A DNA stretch of 64,000 bases from Plantibacter flavus (GCF_002024505.1 NZ_CP019402.1:2356001-2420000); one strand, 5' to 3'; positions 1 through 8,693 are shown, numbered from the stretch's first letter. Program-made: numbers and translations. The notes: generated from the letters alone by a model not told the origin.

Positions 1-323
1 AGCCAGCCGCATTGGCTCGGGGCGCCGCCGTCGGCGATGAGGGCGTCCCAGAGTCGGTCGATCTCGTCCTGGGTGTCGGCTCTGACGGAGAAGGAGAACG
101 CCTCGGTGAAGGAGAAGATGGGCCCGGCGTTCATCGCGCTGACGGGGAGGCCTTCGAGCTCGAACTCGACGACCATCGCCTGACCGGCCGGCATGGGTCC
201 GCCTTCCGGGTAGCGGCTCACCGAGGTGATCCGGGAGTCGGGGAACAGCGACACGTAGAAGGTCGCCGCCTCCTCGGCCTGTGAGTCGTACCAGAGGAAC
301 GGGGTGATGCGGTGCTCCATCAT
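1..323 (-). CDS. VOC / PhnB-like glyoxalase-fold protein, partial
   Basis: About 107 N-terminal residues are visible; the C-terminus lies beyond the left edge. The start is the ATG ending at 323, because GAGAGGGAG lies just in front; a second ATG follows directly. The opening ITPFLWYDSQAEEAATFY, then SLFPDSRIT and GQAMVVEFEL, is the usual PhnB / 3-demethylubiquinone-methyltransferase-like branch of the vicinal oxygen chelate fold. Such proteins are small cytosolic metal- or ligand-binding dimers with varied roles, so no substrate can be assigned. It is followed 32 bp away by the end of ku on the same strand's downstream side. Confidence 0.8.
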   Translation of the reverse strand, partial: MMEHRITPFLWYDSQAEEAATFYVSLFPDSRITSVSRYPEGGPMPAGQAMVVEFELEGLPVSAMNAGPIFSFTEAFSFSVRADTQDEIDRLWDALIADGGAPSQCGW

Positions 324-355
324 GTCGTGCTCCCTCTCGGCCCGGGCGTCGTCGC

Positions 356-1366
356 TCAGGCGCTCTTCTTGCGTTTCGTCGCGGTCGACGCTTTCGACGG
401 CGCGGTCTTGGCGGTACCGGTCTTCGCGGTACCGGTCTTCGCGCCACTCGTCTTGGCGGTACCGGTCTTCGCGGTACCAGTCTTCGCAGTACCGGTCTTC
501 GCCGAGCGGCTCGTCGCTGCGGGCTTGGCGGTGCCGGATCGCTTCGCCCCGCTCGCCGTCTTCGCGCCGGTCGTGCCGCGTTGCCGTTCGATACTGCGCT
601 GCAGCACCTCCATGAGGTCGATCGGCTCGGCGCCCGTGTCGTCATCGGGCTCGGGCTGCTCGCCGAAGGTGGCGGCGGTGTCGAGGGCATCGCCCTGCTC
701 GAGTTTCGCCTCGATGAGCTTCCGGAGCTGTGCCTGGTATTCGTCGACGAACGCGTCCGGGCGGAAGCGCGACGAGAACAACTCGACGAGCGCCTCCGAC
801 ATCTCGAGTTCCTTGGCGGAGATGCGGACGCGTTCCTCGAGTGCCGGGAACCGCACCTCGCGGACCTCGTCCTCCCAGAGCAGCGTCTGCAGGAGGATGA
901 CGTCCTCGCGCACCCTGAGGGCGCCGAGACGCGTCTTCTGGCGGAGGGCGAATCGCACGATGGCCGTGCGGTCGGTCTCCTCGAGCGTCCGCCGGAGCAG
1001 GACGTAGGCCTTCGACGAGGAGGAGTCGGGTTCGAGGAAGTAACTGCGGTCGAACATGATCGGGTCGAGGTCGTCGCTCGGCACGAACTCGACGACCTCG
1101 ATCTCGCGGCTGCGTTCCTCGGGGAGCGATGCCAGGTCGTCTGCGGTGAGGACCACCGTCTGCTCGCCGTCCTGGTAGGCCTTGTCGATGTGGTCGTAGC
1201 TGACGACCTTGCCGCAGACCTCGCACTTGCGCTGGTACCGGATGCGCCCGCCGTCGGCGTCGTGGACCTGGTGGAGTGACAGGTCGTGGTCCTCCGTGGC
1301 GCTGTACACCTTCACCGGGACGTTCACCAGGCCGAAGGTGACCGCACCCTTCCAGATCGCGCGCAT
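356..1366 (-). CDS. ku: Ku-type DNA end-binding protein (NHEJ)
   Basis: 336 residues. MRAIWKGAVTFGLVNVPVKV is the canonical bacterial Ku N-terminus, followed by a CEVC pair and the SREIEVVEF and YFLEP core motifs. A homodimeric Ku ring binds broken DNA ends and recruits LigD. The frame stays open well upstream, but this ATG is chosen because it begins the family domain and has GGGAG five bases ahead. The core ends near residue 260. The tail (about 275-336) is Lys/Thr/Ala-rich with near-perfect AKTGT repeats and ends in KRKKSA, so it is strongly basic, as in other extended actinobacterial Ku tails. Divergent from ligD across a 111-bp spacer. Confidence 0.96.
   Translation of the reverse strand: MRAIWKGAVTFGLVNVPVKVYSATEDHDLSLHQVHDADGGRIRYQRKCEVCGKVVSYDHIDKAYQDGEQTVVLTADDLASLPEERSREIEVVEFVPSDDLDPIMFDRSYFLEPDSSSSKAYVLLRRTLEETDRTAIVRFALRQKTRLGALRVREDVILLQTLLWEDEVREVRFPALEERVRISAKELEMSEALVELFSSRFRPDAFVDEYQAQLRKLIEAKLEQGDALDTAATFGEQPEPDDDTGAEPIDLMEVLQRSIERQRGTTGAKTASGAKRSGTAKPAATSRSAKTGTAKTGTAKTGTAKTSGAKTGTAKTGTAKTAPSKASTATKRKKSA
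405..509 (-). repeat. 15-bp tandem repeat inside the ku 3' end
   Basis: Seven consecutive 15-bp units; on the + strand the unit is GTCTTCGCGGTACCG. The units at 405, 420, 450, 465 and 480 are nearly identical, while those at 435 and 495 have diverged. They encode the pentapeptide AKTGT in the basic Ku tail. Because the unit is a multiple of three, copy number could change by slippage without a frameshift. Confidence 0.9.
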
Positions 1367-1431
1367 GACCGCTCCCGTCCGCCGGCGGATCCGCCCGCGC
1401 TGTCGTGGTGACCAGTAGACACCCGGAGCGG

Positions 1432-1453
1432 CGTCAAGGGCTAGCCCTTGACG
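1432..1453. promoter_or_regulatory. 22-bp perfect palindrome between ku and ligD
   Basis: Both half-sites read CGTCAAGGGCT inward with no spacer, centred on CTAG. It occupies the 111-bp divergent spacer, 25 bp before the ligD start, where the ligD -35 region would lie (a possible -10, CAGGCT, is at 1465-1470). It is most simply an operator for a dimeric regulator that could control both genes. The cognate protein is unknown. Confidence 0.6.
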
Positions 1454-1477
1454 GCCGTGGGCGGCAGGCTGATCGCC

Positions 1478-3922
1478 ATGGCGAGGACGAGCGGTGGCGG
1501 CGCGCAGTCGCAGTGGGTCGACGTCGACGGACGCCGGATCCAACTCACCCATCTCGACAAGGTGCTGTACCCCGAGACCGGCACGACGAAGGCCGAGGTC
1601 CTCGCCTACTACGCCGCGGTCGCCGAACACCTCCTCCCGCACCTCGCCGATCGGCCGGTGACCCGGAAACGCTGGGTGCACGGCGTCGGGACGGCTGCGG
1701 CGCCGGAGTCGGGGTTCTTCCAGAAGGATCTGGGCACCGCGGCTCCCGACTGGGTCCAGCGGCTCCCCATCGAGCACAGCGATCACACGAACGAGTACCC
1801 GATCGTCGACGATCTCGCGACGCTCACGTGGCTGGCGCAGTTGGGTGCGCTGGAGCTGCACGTGCCGCAGTGGCGGTTCGACCGATCCGGCGAGCGCCGT
1901 CCGCCCGACCGTCTCGTCCTCGACCTCGATCCGGGTGAGGGGGTGTCCCTCGCAGAGTGCGCTGGTGTCGCGGGCCTGGCGCGGGCGGTGTTGGTGGACA
2001 TGGGGCTGGATCCGGTCCCGCTCACGAGTGGGAGCAAGGGGATCCACCTGTATGCGGCGTTGGACGGCCGGCAGAGTTCCGAGGAGGTGTCGCTCGTGGC
2101 GCATGAGCTCGCGCGGGCGCTGGCCGCGGACGAGCCGGGCCTCGTGGTGAGCGAGATGTCGAAGCAGCGACGCACGGGGAAGGTCTTCGTCGATTGGAGT
2201 CAGAACAACGGATCGAAGACGACGATCGCGCCGTTCTCGTTGCGTGGTCGGTCGCGGCCGACGGTGGCGGCTCCCCGCCGGTGGGAGGAGCTCGACGATC
2301 CGGGGCTGGTGCAGCTGGAGTTCCCTGCGGTGCTCGAGCGTCTGGCGGACGGTGAGGACCCGATGCGGGTGCTCGGCGACCCGCGTCCGTCGATCACGAT
2401 CCGCCCGTCGGAGCACGAGGACCGGCTCGTGGAGTACCGGCGGAAGCGGGACGCGGAGCGGACGCCCGAGCCGGTCCCGGATGGACCGCCGTCGCCTGCC
2501 GCTGCTGGGACACCGCCCTCGTTCGTGATCCAGCGACACGAGGCGCGGAAACTGCACCATGACTTCCGGCTCGAGCACGACGGTGTGCTGGTGTCGTGGG
2601 CCCTGCCGAAGGGGGTCCCGACGGATCCGAGCAGCAACCACCTGGCGGTGCGCACGGAGGACCACCCCATCGAGTACGGCAGTTTCGAGGGGACGATCCC
2701 GGCTGGGGAGTACGGGGCCGGTGAGGTGACCATCTGGGACGCGGGCACCTACGAGCTGGAGAAATGGCGCGATGACGAGGTCATCGGGACCCTGCACGGC
2801 CGGGCGGGAGGCGCGCTCGGCGGGCCGATGCGGTTCGCGCTCATCCGGACCGCGGGCGGGACGGGACGGGAGGCGCCGTCGTGGCTCATCCACCGGATGC
2901 GCGCGCCGGGTGACCCGCCGGCTCCACCGGTCGTACGGCCTCGTGGGATCCCCACCCCCATGCTCGCGAGTGTCGCGGCACCCGGCGAGCTGGTCGACGA
3001 CGGATCCTGGGCGTTCGAGATGAAGTGGGACGGCATCCGTGCGATCGCGAGCGTCGACGGCTCGACGGGGCGGGTGCGGTTGTCGAGCCGGAACGGCAAG
3101 GACCTGACGATGGCGTACCCGGAGGTGGTCGAGGAGCTCGCGACGTCGCTCGCCGGCCGTGCGGTCGTCCTCGACGGTGAGATCGTGGCGTCAGGGCCTG
3201 ACGGCCGTCCCGACTTCTCGCTCCTGCAGCGTCGGATGCAGCTCACCGCGGAGCGGGACGTCGAACGGGAGCGCCGTCGGACACCGGTCCGTCTGCTGCT
3301 GTTCGACCTGCTCGCGCTGGACGACACGGATCGGACGGAACTGCCGTACCGGGAGCGTCGGGAGCTGCTCGAGCGGACGATCGCGTCCGGGACCGTCGTC
3401 CAGGTGCCGCCGACGATCGACGGCTCGCTCGACGATGCGCTCGAGGTGAGTCGGGGGTTGCGGTTGGAGGGGGTGATGGCGAAGGAGCTCGACGGCCGCT
3501 ACCGACCGGGTCGGCGCAGCAGCACCTGGGTCAAGTTCAAGCACGAACGCATGGAGGAGGTGGTGGTCGCGGGCTGGCGTCCCGGTCGGGGCGGGCGCTC
3601 GGGTGGGATCGGGTCGCTCCTGCTCGGGGTGCCGGGCGCGGATGGGCTGCTGCACTACGCGGGGCGGGTCGGGAGCGGCTTCAGCGATCGGGAGTTGGCG
3701 GCGACCGCGCTGCGCTTCGAACGGTTGGGTCGGGCGTCGACGGCTCTCGTGGGTGTCCCGCCGGCCGACGCGGCCGACGCCAACTGGGTGGAACCGGTCC
3801 TCATCGGGGAGGTCCGCTTCAGCGAGTGGACACCGGATGGACGGTTCAGGCATCCGGTCTGGCGCGGATGGCGCCCTGATCGGACGGTGGACGACCTCGA
3901 AGCGCCGGACCGCGGACGCTGA
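1478..3922 (+). CDS. ligD: Multifunctional NHEJ DNA ligase LigD (polymerase-phosphoesterase-ligase)
   Basis: 814 residues in the order Pol-PE-Lig, as in Mycobacterium LigD. The primase-polymerase domain (about 10-300) has the metal motif LDLDPGEG and SKGIHLYA. The 3'-phosphoesterase domain (about 345-490) has QRHEARKLHHDFRLEHDG and EGTIPAGEYG. The ATP-dependent ligase domain has the nucleotidyl lysine K516 in EMKWDG, then LDGEIV and VMAKELDGRY. It fills, trims and seals Ku-bound ends. The ATG at 1478 is preferred over an in-frame TTG at 1448 that falls inside the palindrome; CAGGCT 7 nt ahead suggests a leaderless or near-leaderless mRNA. Confidence 0.96.
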   Translation: MARTSGGGAQSQWVDVDGRRIQLTHLDKVLYPETGTTKAEVLAYYAAVAEHLLPHLADRPVTRKRWVHGVGTAAAPESGFFQKDLGTAAPDWVQRLPIEHSDHTNEYPIVDDLATLTWLAQLGALELHVPQWRFDRSGERRPPDRLVLDLDPGEGVSLAECAGVAGLARAVLVDMGLDPVPLTSGSKGIHLYAALDGRQSSEEVSLVAHELARALAADEPGLVVSEMSKQRRTGKVFVDWSQNNGSKTTIAPFSLRGRSRPTVAAPRRWEELDDPGLVQLEFPAVLERLADGEDPMRVLGDPRPSITIRPSEHEDRLVEYRRKRDAERTPEPVPDGPPSPAAAGTPPSFVIQRHEARKLHHDFRLEHDGVLVSWALPKGVPTDPSSNHLAVRTEDHPIEYGSFEGTIPAGEYGAGEVTIWDAGTYELEKWRDDEVIGTLHGRAGGALGGPMRFALIRTAGGTGREAPSWLIHRMRAPGDPPAPPVVRPRGIPTPMLASVAAPGELVDDGSWAFEMKWDGIRAIASVDGSTGRVRLSSRNGKDLTMAYPEVVEELATSLAGRAVVLDGEIVASGPDGRPDFSLLQRRMQLTAERDVERERRRTPVRLLLFDLLALDDTDRTELPYRERRELLERTIASGTVVQVPPTIDGSLDDALEVSRGLRLEGVMAKELDGRYRPGRRSSTWVKFKHERMEEVVVAGWRPGRGGRSGGIGSLLLGVPGADGLLHYAGRVGSGFSDRELAATALRFERLGRASTALVGVPPADAADANWVEPVLIGEVRFSEWTPDGRFRHPVWRGWRPDRTVDDLEAPDRGR

Positions 3923-3949
3923 GCCCGCGCACCGATCGCGGACGTCGGG

Positions 3950-4684
3950 TCAGGACAAGCGGCCGGATTCGGAGAGGAGGGCGAGAACGGCCGACACCCG
4001 TGGGTTGCTCGAGGTGTCATGCTCGATCCCGAGTGCGGCGTAGATCGCCGTGAGGTGGTTCTGAACGGACTTCTCCGCGATCCCGAGCCTGGTCGCGATC
4101 CCCGTGTTCGAGCGACCGGTCGCGAGCAGCTGCAGCACGGCGTACTGCCGGTCGGTGAGCGACTCGAGACTCGACCCCGCCCTGGGCCTGGTCCGGTCGA
4201 TGAGTTCGGGATCGAGCATCGTCTCGCCGCGTGCGGAGACCCGGATGGCCTCGAGGAGGATCTCGCGCGTGAGTGACGAGGTCTTCGACAGGTAGCTCCA
4301 CCCTTCGCGGACGTCGGCCGGCATCTCGAGCAGCATGTCCATGAGGTCGTAGGCGGACAGCAGGACGACACCGAGGCCGGGTTGCGCCCGGCGGAGGGAG
4401 ACGCCGAGGCTCACCCCGTTGCCGTCGGGCAGCTCGATGTCCATGGTGAGCACGTCCACCGTCCCCGGGAGGAACAGCCTGCGGGCCTCGGCGACCGTAC
4501 CCGCACGCCCGACGAACGTCACGCCTGGCGCCCCGTCGAGCAGCTCGGCGAGCATGCCGCCGAGCAGCGGCTGGTCCTCGATCACCCCGACACGCAGCGG
4601 CCTGGTGGTCGCGGCGTCCGTCGTCGCATCGTCGACCGTGGACAGCGCGGCGGGCGAGGGGTCGGAGTGCGACTGGTGGTGCAT
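3950..4684 (-). CDS. NarL/LuxR-family response regulator
   Basis: 244 residues. An unusual roughly 28-residue polar N-terminal extension precedes the receiver domain (about 30-150), whose phospho-acceptor is D82 in TMDIELPDG. The LuxR-type helix-turn-helix (about 175-220) reads LTDRQYAVLQLLATGRSN then IAEKSVQNHL. It is divergent from the sensor kinase gene to its right, the usual partner layout. GATACT at 4691-4696 (minus strand) is exactly 6 nt from the ATG, so the mRNA is probably leaderless. The target genes cannot be read from the sequence. Confidence 0.9.
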   Translation of the reverse strand: MHHQSHSDPSPAALSTVDDATTDAATTRPLRVGVIEDQPLLGGMLAELLDGAPGVTFVGRAGTVAEARRLFLPGTVDVLTMDIELPDGNGVSLGVSLRRAQPGLGVVLLSAYDLMDMLLEMPADVREGWSYLSKTSSLTREILLEAIRVSARGETMLDPELIDRTRPRAGSSLESLTDRQYAVLQLLATGRSNTGIATRLGIAEKSVQNHLTAIYAALGIEHDTSSNPRVSAVLALLSESGRLS

Positions 4685-4788
4685 GTTCCGAGTATCCCGG
4701 ATCGAGATGGGAACGACCGAGGGGGAAGCTCCCGAGCGACCGCACGTCGATGTCGGCGGTGGCGCGCACGGCAGGTCAGAATGGAGCC

Positions 4789-6003
4789 ATGACCCAGGAG
4801 GCCCGGACCGCTCGCGCTGAGCGCTGGAGCGACAGCCGGGCGTTCATCACGGCCAGTGGTGCCATGGCAGCGGTCTTCGGACTCGCGGTGTCCTTCCAGA
4901 GCGTCTACATCTACACCTGGGTCGCCCCGGGTGGGACGCGTGGCATGCTCGCCGAACGGGTCACCGCCAACCTCGTCTCGTTGAGCGCGGCGATCCTCGT
5001 ACTCGCACTCCTGCTGTGGTCGAGGTGGGGGCCGTCGCTCCACGAGTGGTGGCGCCCGAAGGTGCTCGGGGGTGTCCTCCTCGTGGCGGTGCTGACGGGG
5101 CTGCTGCGAAGCGGCCTCCAGCTCCTGCTGGGCGTGTACCGCGACCCGAGCTTGCAGACGGTCCTCGTCGAGGCCGGGACGACGACGCTCGCCCTGGCGG
5201 TCTGCGCGACGTTCGGGTTCAGCCTCAGTGCCGCCCGGCGACGCGCCCGCGAGCAGGAGCGCGCGCACGCCGATCAGCGACACCGGGCCGACCTCGCCCT
5301 CCAATCCCTGCAGGGTGAGGAGCTGCGGGTGAAGCGGGAGGTCGCGGAAGGGCTGCACGGCACGTTGCAGCAGCACCTCGTCCTGATCAGCGCCCAGCTC
5401 GCGTCCGTCACGACAGCACTCGAACAGGGCGGCCCGGACGTCGGGTCGGATGCGGCCAGGACCCTTCGGTCCCTCGGCGAGGAACTCCGGACCGTGCGCG
5501 AGCGCGACGTCCGCGAGCTCAGCCGGCTCCTGTCACCGCCGCTGCTCGAGGTCGGGATCGCACCGAGCATCCGCGCGATCCTGCAACGGCTCCCCCCGTC
5601 GATCACCACCAATCTCGACGTCTCGCCGGACTTCCGGCTCCTCGACGACCCGATCGACAACGTCTTCACGACGGCGGAGCGCGCGGTCGTCGTCCGCACG
5701 CTCGAGGAGGGCGTCACGAACGCGCTGACCCACGGGGCGGCCGATCGACTGGTCGTGGACCTCCGGGTCTCGTCGCCAGCCACCGAGCGGCGAGGGACGA
5801 TTGCGGGCGCCGTCGAGCTGCGCGTCGTCGACAACGGCTCCGGTCTCCGCGAGGGCACCGAACCGTCCGGCGGCCTGCTGCAACTGGATCGACGGGCCGG
5901 CGCCTTCGGCGGGTCCCTCAGGGTCGGCCCGGCAGCCGACGACGAGACCGGCAGCACCGTCCTGACGCTGACGATGCCCTACCGCCCGCCGGCGATCCGC
6001 TGA
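4789..6003 (+). CDS. Membrane sensor histidine kinase (HisKA_3 / NarX-type)
   Basis: 404 residues. Four hydrophobic segments fill the first 145 residues (around AVFGLAVSF, SAAILVLALLLW, GGVLLVAVLTGLL and TLALAVCATFGFS). A charged coiled linker follows, then the dimerisation helix with phospho-acceptor H190 in EGLHGTLQQHL, and a HATPase_c domain with EEGVTNALTHG and DNGSG. ATG 4789 is chosen over an in-frame ATG at 4750 because CAGAAT ends 6 nt before it, the spacing repeated in this window. The partner is the divergent NarL-type regulator. No periplasmic sensor domain is visible, so the signal may be sensed in the membrane. Confidence 0.88.
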   Translation: MTQEARTARAERWSDSRAFITASGAMAAVFGLAVSFQSVYIYTWVAPGGTRGMLAERVTANLVSLSAAILVLALLLWSRWGPSLHEWWRPKVLGGVLLVAVLTGLLRSGLQLLLGVYRDPSLQTVLVEAGTTTLALAVCATFGFSLSAARRRAREQERAHADQRHRADLALQSLQGEELRVKREVAEGLHGTLQQHLVLISAQLASVTTALEQGGPDVGSDAARTLRSLGEELRTVRERDVRELSRLLSPPLLEVGIAPSIRAILQRLPPSITTNLDVSPDFRLLDDPIDNVFTTAERAVVVRTLEEGVTNALTHGAADRLVVDLRVSSPATERRGTIAGAVELRVVDNGSGLREGTEPSGGLLQLDRRAGAFGGSLRVGPAADDETGSTVLTLTMPYRPPAIR

Positions 6004-6009
6004 ACCGGA

Positions 6010-7059
6010 TCAGGCGGTCGAGGCCTCGGTCAGCAGTTCGCGGACGCGCGGGACGACCACGGAGCCGTACAGCCCGATGCTGTCCATGAGGTGCTCGTGC
6101 GATAGCGAACCGTTGCTGATCTTCAGATCCACGCGGGACAGCCCCAAGCCGTCGACCGCGGTCGCGACCTTCCGTGCGACCGTCTCCGGCGAACCGACGA
6201 ACAGGGCACCCTCCGGGCCGGCCTCCTGCTCGAAGTGCCCACGGGTCATCGGGCTCCAGCCCCGCTCGCGGCCGATCCGGTCCATCATCGCCCGGTAGTG
6301 CGGCCACAGCTGCTCCTGCGCGAGCTCATCGGTCTCGGCGATGTGCGCCGGAGAGTGCATGCCCACGGGCTGGGTCGGCAGCTGGAACTGCGCGAGTGCG
6401 CGGTGGTAGAGGTCGACGAAGGGGGCGAACCGCAGCGGCCCACCACCGATCACGGCCAGCATCATCGGCAGGCCGTATCGAGCGGTCCGCACGACCGACT
6501 CGGGGCTTCCACCCACACCGACCCACGTCTTCAGCTTCCCGTGTTCCACCCGCGGGTAGACCGACTGCTCCCGGAGCGGCGCGCGCGTCTTGCCCGACCA
6601 GGTGACCGGTCCCTGCTCGAGGAGGGCGACGAACAGCTCGAGCTTCTCCTCGAAGAGCTCCTCGTACTGCGACAGCTCGTACCCGAAGAGCGGGAACGAC
6701 TCGGTGAAGGATCCGCGGCCCAGGATGGCTTCGGCCCGCCCTCCCGAGATGCCGTCGAGCGTCGCGAACCGCTGGTAGACGCGCACCGGGTCGTCGGAAC
6801 TCAGCACCGTGACGGCGGATCCGAGACGGATGCGCTCGGTGCGGGCCGCGATCGCCGCCAGCACGACCTCGGGTGACGAGACCGCGAAGTCCTCACGGTG
6901 GTGCTCTCCCACCCCGATGAAGTCGAGGCCGACCGCCTCGGCGTGGACACCCTGCTCCACGACGTTGCGCAGGACCTGCGCCTGGGACAGTGGTGCGCCG
7001 TCGGCGTCGACCGTGACGTCACCGAAGGTGTCGATGCCGAACTCGAGGGGTGTGGTCAT
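6010..7059 (-). CDS. LLM-class flavin-dependent oxidoreductase
   Basis: 349 residues. A bacterial luciferase-like TIM-barrel oxidoreductase, with FGIDTFGDV, GVGEHHREDFAVSSPEVVLAAIAA and the KTWVGVGGSPESV region. The family uses FMN or F420 to oxidise small substrates; the substrate here is unknown. The start is the ATG after GGAG with a 6-nt spacer; an in-frame TTG four codons upstream overlaps that GGAG and is rejected. Its stop lies 7 bp from the kinase stop (convergent). An inverted repeat sits across its predicted promoter. Confidence 0.88.
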   Translation of the reverse strand: MTTPLEFGIDTFGDVTVDADGAPLSQAQVLRNVVEQGVHAEAVGLDFIGVGEHHREDFAVSSPEVVLAAIAARTERIRLGSAVTVLSSDDPVRVYQRFATLDGISGGRAEAILGRGSFTESFPLFGYELSQYEELFEEKLELFVALLEQGPVTWSGKTRAPLREQSVYPRVEHGKLKTWVGVGGSPESVVRTARYGLPMMLAVIGGGPLRFAPFVDLYHRALAQFQLPTQPVGMHSPAHIAETDELAQEQLWPHYRAMMDRIGRERGWSPMTRGHFEQEAGPEGALFVGSPETVARKVATAVDGLGLSRVDLKISNGSLSHEHLMDSIGLYGSVVVPRVRELLTEASTA

Positions 7060-7103
7060 GGGGTTCTCCAACGTCGTGTGGCTCGCCGCGAGCTGTCACG
7101 GCG

Positions 7104-7124
7104 ATTGTATGTGTTTGCATACAT
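7104..7124 (-). promoter_or_regulatory. Promoter with inverted repeat for the LLM oxidoreductase gene
   Basis: On the minus strand TACAAT (7109-7104) is a good -10 for the gene starting at 7059. Overlapping it is the inverted repeat TGTATG-6 nt-CATACA (7106-7111 and 7118-7123), an AT-rich island in a GC-rich background. A repressor bound there would cover the -10 and spacer. No regulator gene is adjacent. Confidence 0.55.
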
Positions 7125-7256
7125 CTCGGTGAACCGCGTCGCTCCGACGCGTATTCCCGATCCACCCAGGGTGGCAGAACCGGGCGCCCGCTGGGAGCAC
7201 CCTCTCAGCAGTGCCTGGCAAGCTGGAAGACCTGCACCCCGAGCCTTGGAGCCCCT

Positions 7257-7718
7257 GTGTCGCCGCGCCGCCTCTTCCGCCTGATCGCGATCGCCGAGGC
7301 GATCACCTGGACCCTGCTCATCATCGGGATGATCCTCAAGTACGTCACGAAGACGACCGACCTCGGCGTGAGCATCGGTGGCGCGCTGCACGGCTTCGTG
7401 TTCCTCGTCTACGGCGCGACGGTCCTGCTCATCGGGATCAACCAGCGCTGGCCCATCGGCACGATCCTCGTGGGCCTCGTGAGCGCCGTCGTCCCGTACG
7501 CGACCATCCCCTTCGACCTCTGGGCGGACCGCACCGGCCGACTCGACGGGACATGGCGCCGTGAGGCGGGTGCCGACCCGCGCGACCAGCGCGTGCTCGA
7601 CCGCCTGACCCGCTGGCTCGTCCGACACCCGGTCCTGCTCGTGGTCGTCGGCGGCCTCGTGGTCGTCGCCGTCTTCACGGCCCTGCTCGTCGTCGGGCCG
7701 CCGGTCCCGAAGGGCTGA
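7257..7718 (+). CDS. DUF3817 integral membrane protein
   Basis: 153 residues with four transmembrane segments (RLIAIAEAITWTLLIIGMIL; HGFVFLVYGATVLLIG; a third around VGLVSAVVPYATIPFDLW; and the C-terminal HPVLLVVVGGLVVVAVFTAL). The early AEAITW and GGALHG motifs are typical of the DUF3817 family, whose function is unknown. GTG 7257 is chosen because GGAG lies 6 nt ahead; the frame stays open further upstream but has no coding character there. Convergent with the hydrolase gene that follows. Confidence 0.82.
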   Translation: MSPRRLFRLIAIAEAITWTLLIIGMILKYVTKTTDLGVSIGGALHGFVFLVYGATVLLIGINQRWPIGTILVGLVSAVVPYATIPFDLWADRTGRLDGTWRREAGADPRDQRVLDRLTRWLVRHPVLLVVVGGLVVVAVFTALLVVGPPVPKG

Positions 7719-7760
7719 TCGTCAGGGTCCCTGCGGACCGCCGGGGCCCACCCCGTCCGC

Positions 7761-8534
7761 TCAGCCGAGCAGCTCGACCAGATTCCGCGTGATCTCGGAG
7801 CGGGCCTCATCACTGGAGATCGTCGCCGAACCGTCACCGGGCTGCACCCCGTAGTCACCGAAGCTCGCGTGGTTCGCCCCGCCGATCTCGACCATCGTCG
7901 CGTCGGCGGGCAGCCGGACGCGCGCGTCGGCGACCTTCTCCGGGGTACTCAGTCCGTCATCGCTCCCCGCGAGGCTCAGCACCTCGAGAGCCGAGCCGGA
8001 GAGGTCGTTCGCGCAGTAACTCCCGAACAGGACGAGACCCGTCACCGCGGGATCCTCTGCGAGCTGGCAGGCGCGCACCCCGCCGAGCGAGTGGCCGCCG
8101 ACGAACCAGGTGTCGACGTCCGGGGCGGCGGCGGTGAACGTCTCCAGCGGCCGCTGGTCGAAGAACGCCAGGTTGAGCGTCGGCTTCGTGATGACCACGG
8201 TCACGCCGGCCTCCTCGACGACGCCGGACAGCTTGTACAGGTAGGCGTAGGGGTCGACCTTCGCCCCGGGGATGAAGACGAGACCGGTACCGGAGGCCGG
8301 ACGCTCGGCGTCCGCGGTCGGGGCGAGGACCACGGCGTCGCCGACGTCGGTGACGGAGACCGCAGGGTCCTCCCACACCGCGAGTGCGGCGGGACGGGTG
8401 CCCCGCATGACGATCTGGGTCCAGACGACGAACCCGAGGACGACGACGAGCACCGCGCAGAGGATTCCGATGAGGATCGACGTCAGCCGCCCCGCCCGCC
8501 GCGGTCGGCCAGGGTGCTCGGTCACTTCGCTCAT
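7761..8534 (-). CDS. Membrane-anchored alpha/beta hydrolase
   Basis: 257 residues. One N-terminal membrane anchor (LIGILCAVLVVVLGFVVW, residues about 20-42) places the catalytic domain outside the membrane. The nucleophile elbow is GGHSLGG, and a late GGANHASFGDYG carries the likely catalytic histidine. This matches the alpha/beta hydrolase family 5 type; the substrate is unknown. The ATG follows a strong GGAGGA with 5-nt spacing; the open frame upstream is not coding. GATACT at 8594-8589 (minus strand) is a probable -10, leaving a leader of about 50 nt. Confidence 0.85.
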   Translation of the reverse strand: MSEVTEHPGRPRRAGRLTSILIGILCAVLVVVLGFVVWTQIVMRGTRPAALAVWEDPAVSVTDVGDAVVLAPTADAERPASGTGLVFIPGAKVDPYAYLYKLSGVVEEAGVTVVITKPTLNLAFFDQRPLETFTAAAPDVDTWFVGGHSLGGVRACQLAEDPAVTGLVLFGSYCANDLSGSALEVLSLAGSDDGLSTPEKVADARVRLPADATMVEIGGANHASFGDYGVQPGDGSATISSDEARSEITRNLVELLG

Positions 8535-8693
8535 GTCGTTCCTCCACGCTCGGCGCCCCGCGAGGATCACGGTGGACCGGCTCCCTCCAGTATCCCAAAC
8601 CGGCCCGGCGCGCGTCAGTCGTGAGGCACGCCACTGCCCGCCGGGAGCCCGGGTCCCGGTCGCGCTGTCAGGCGATCCGCCTATGCTCGACGG

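Noticed and set aside
405..509. Tandem repeat as a CRISPR or intergenic minisatellite
   Set aside because: Units are contiguous without spacers and are in frame within ku; it is a coding repeat.
1448..1477. TTG at 1448 as the ligD start
   Set aside because: It lies within the 22-bp palindrome and would add residues with no family counterpart; the ATG at 1478 fits the domain start.
356..2893. A minus-strand frame of 845 codons that runs through ku and antisense to ligD
   Set aside because: Only the ku part has real protein motifs; the remainder is Arg/Pro/Gly-rich antisense of the LigD coding strand, a usual GC-bias artefact. The ku start is set by its domain and ribosome-binding site.
7719..7760. 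GGTCC-4 nt-GGACC hairpin between convergent genes as a terminator
   Set aside because: Only five base pairs, without a T-rich exit; too weak to call.
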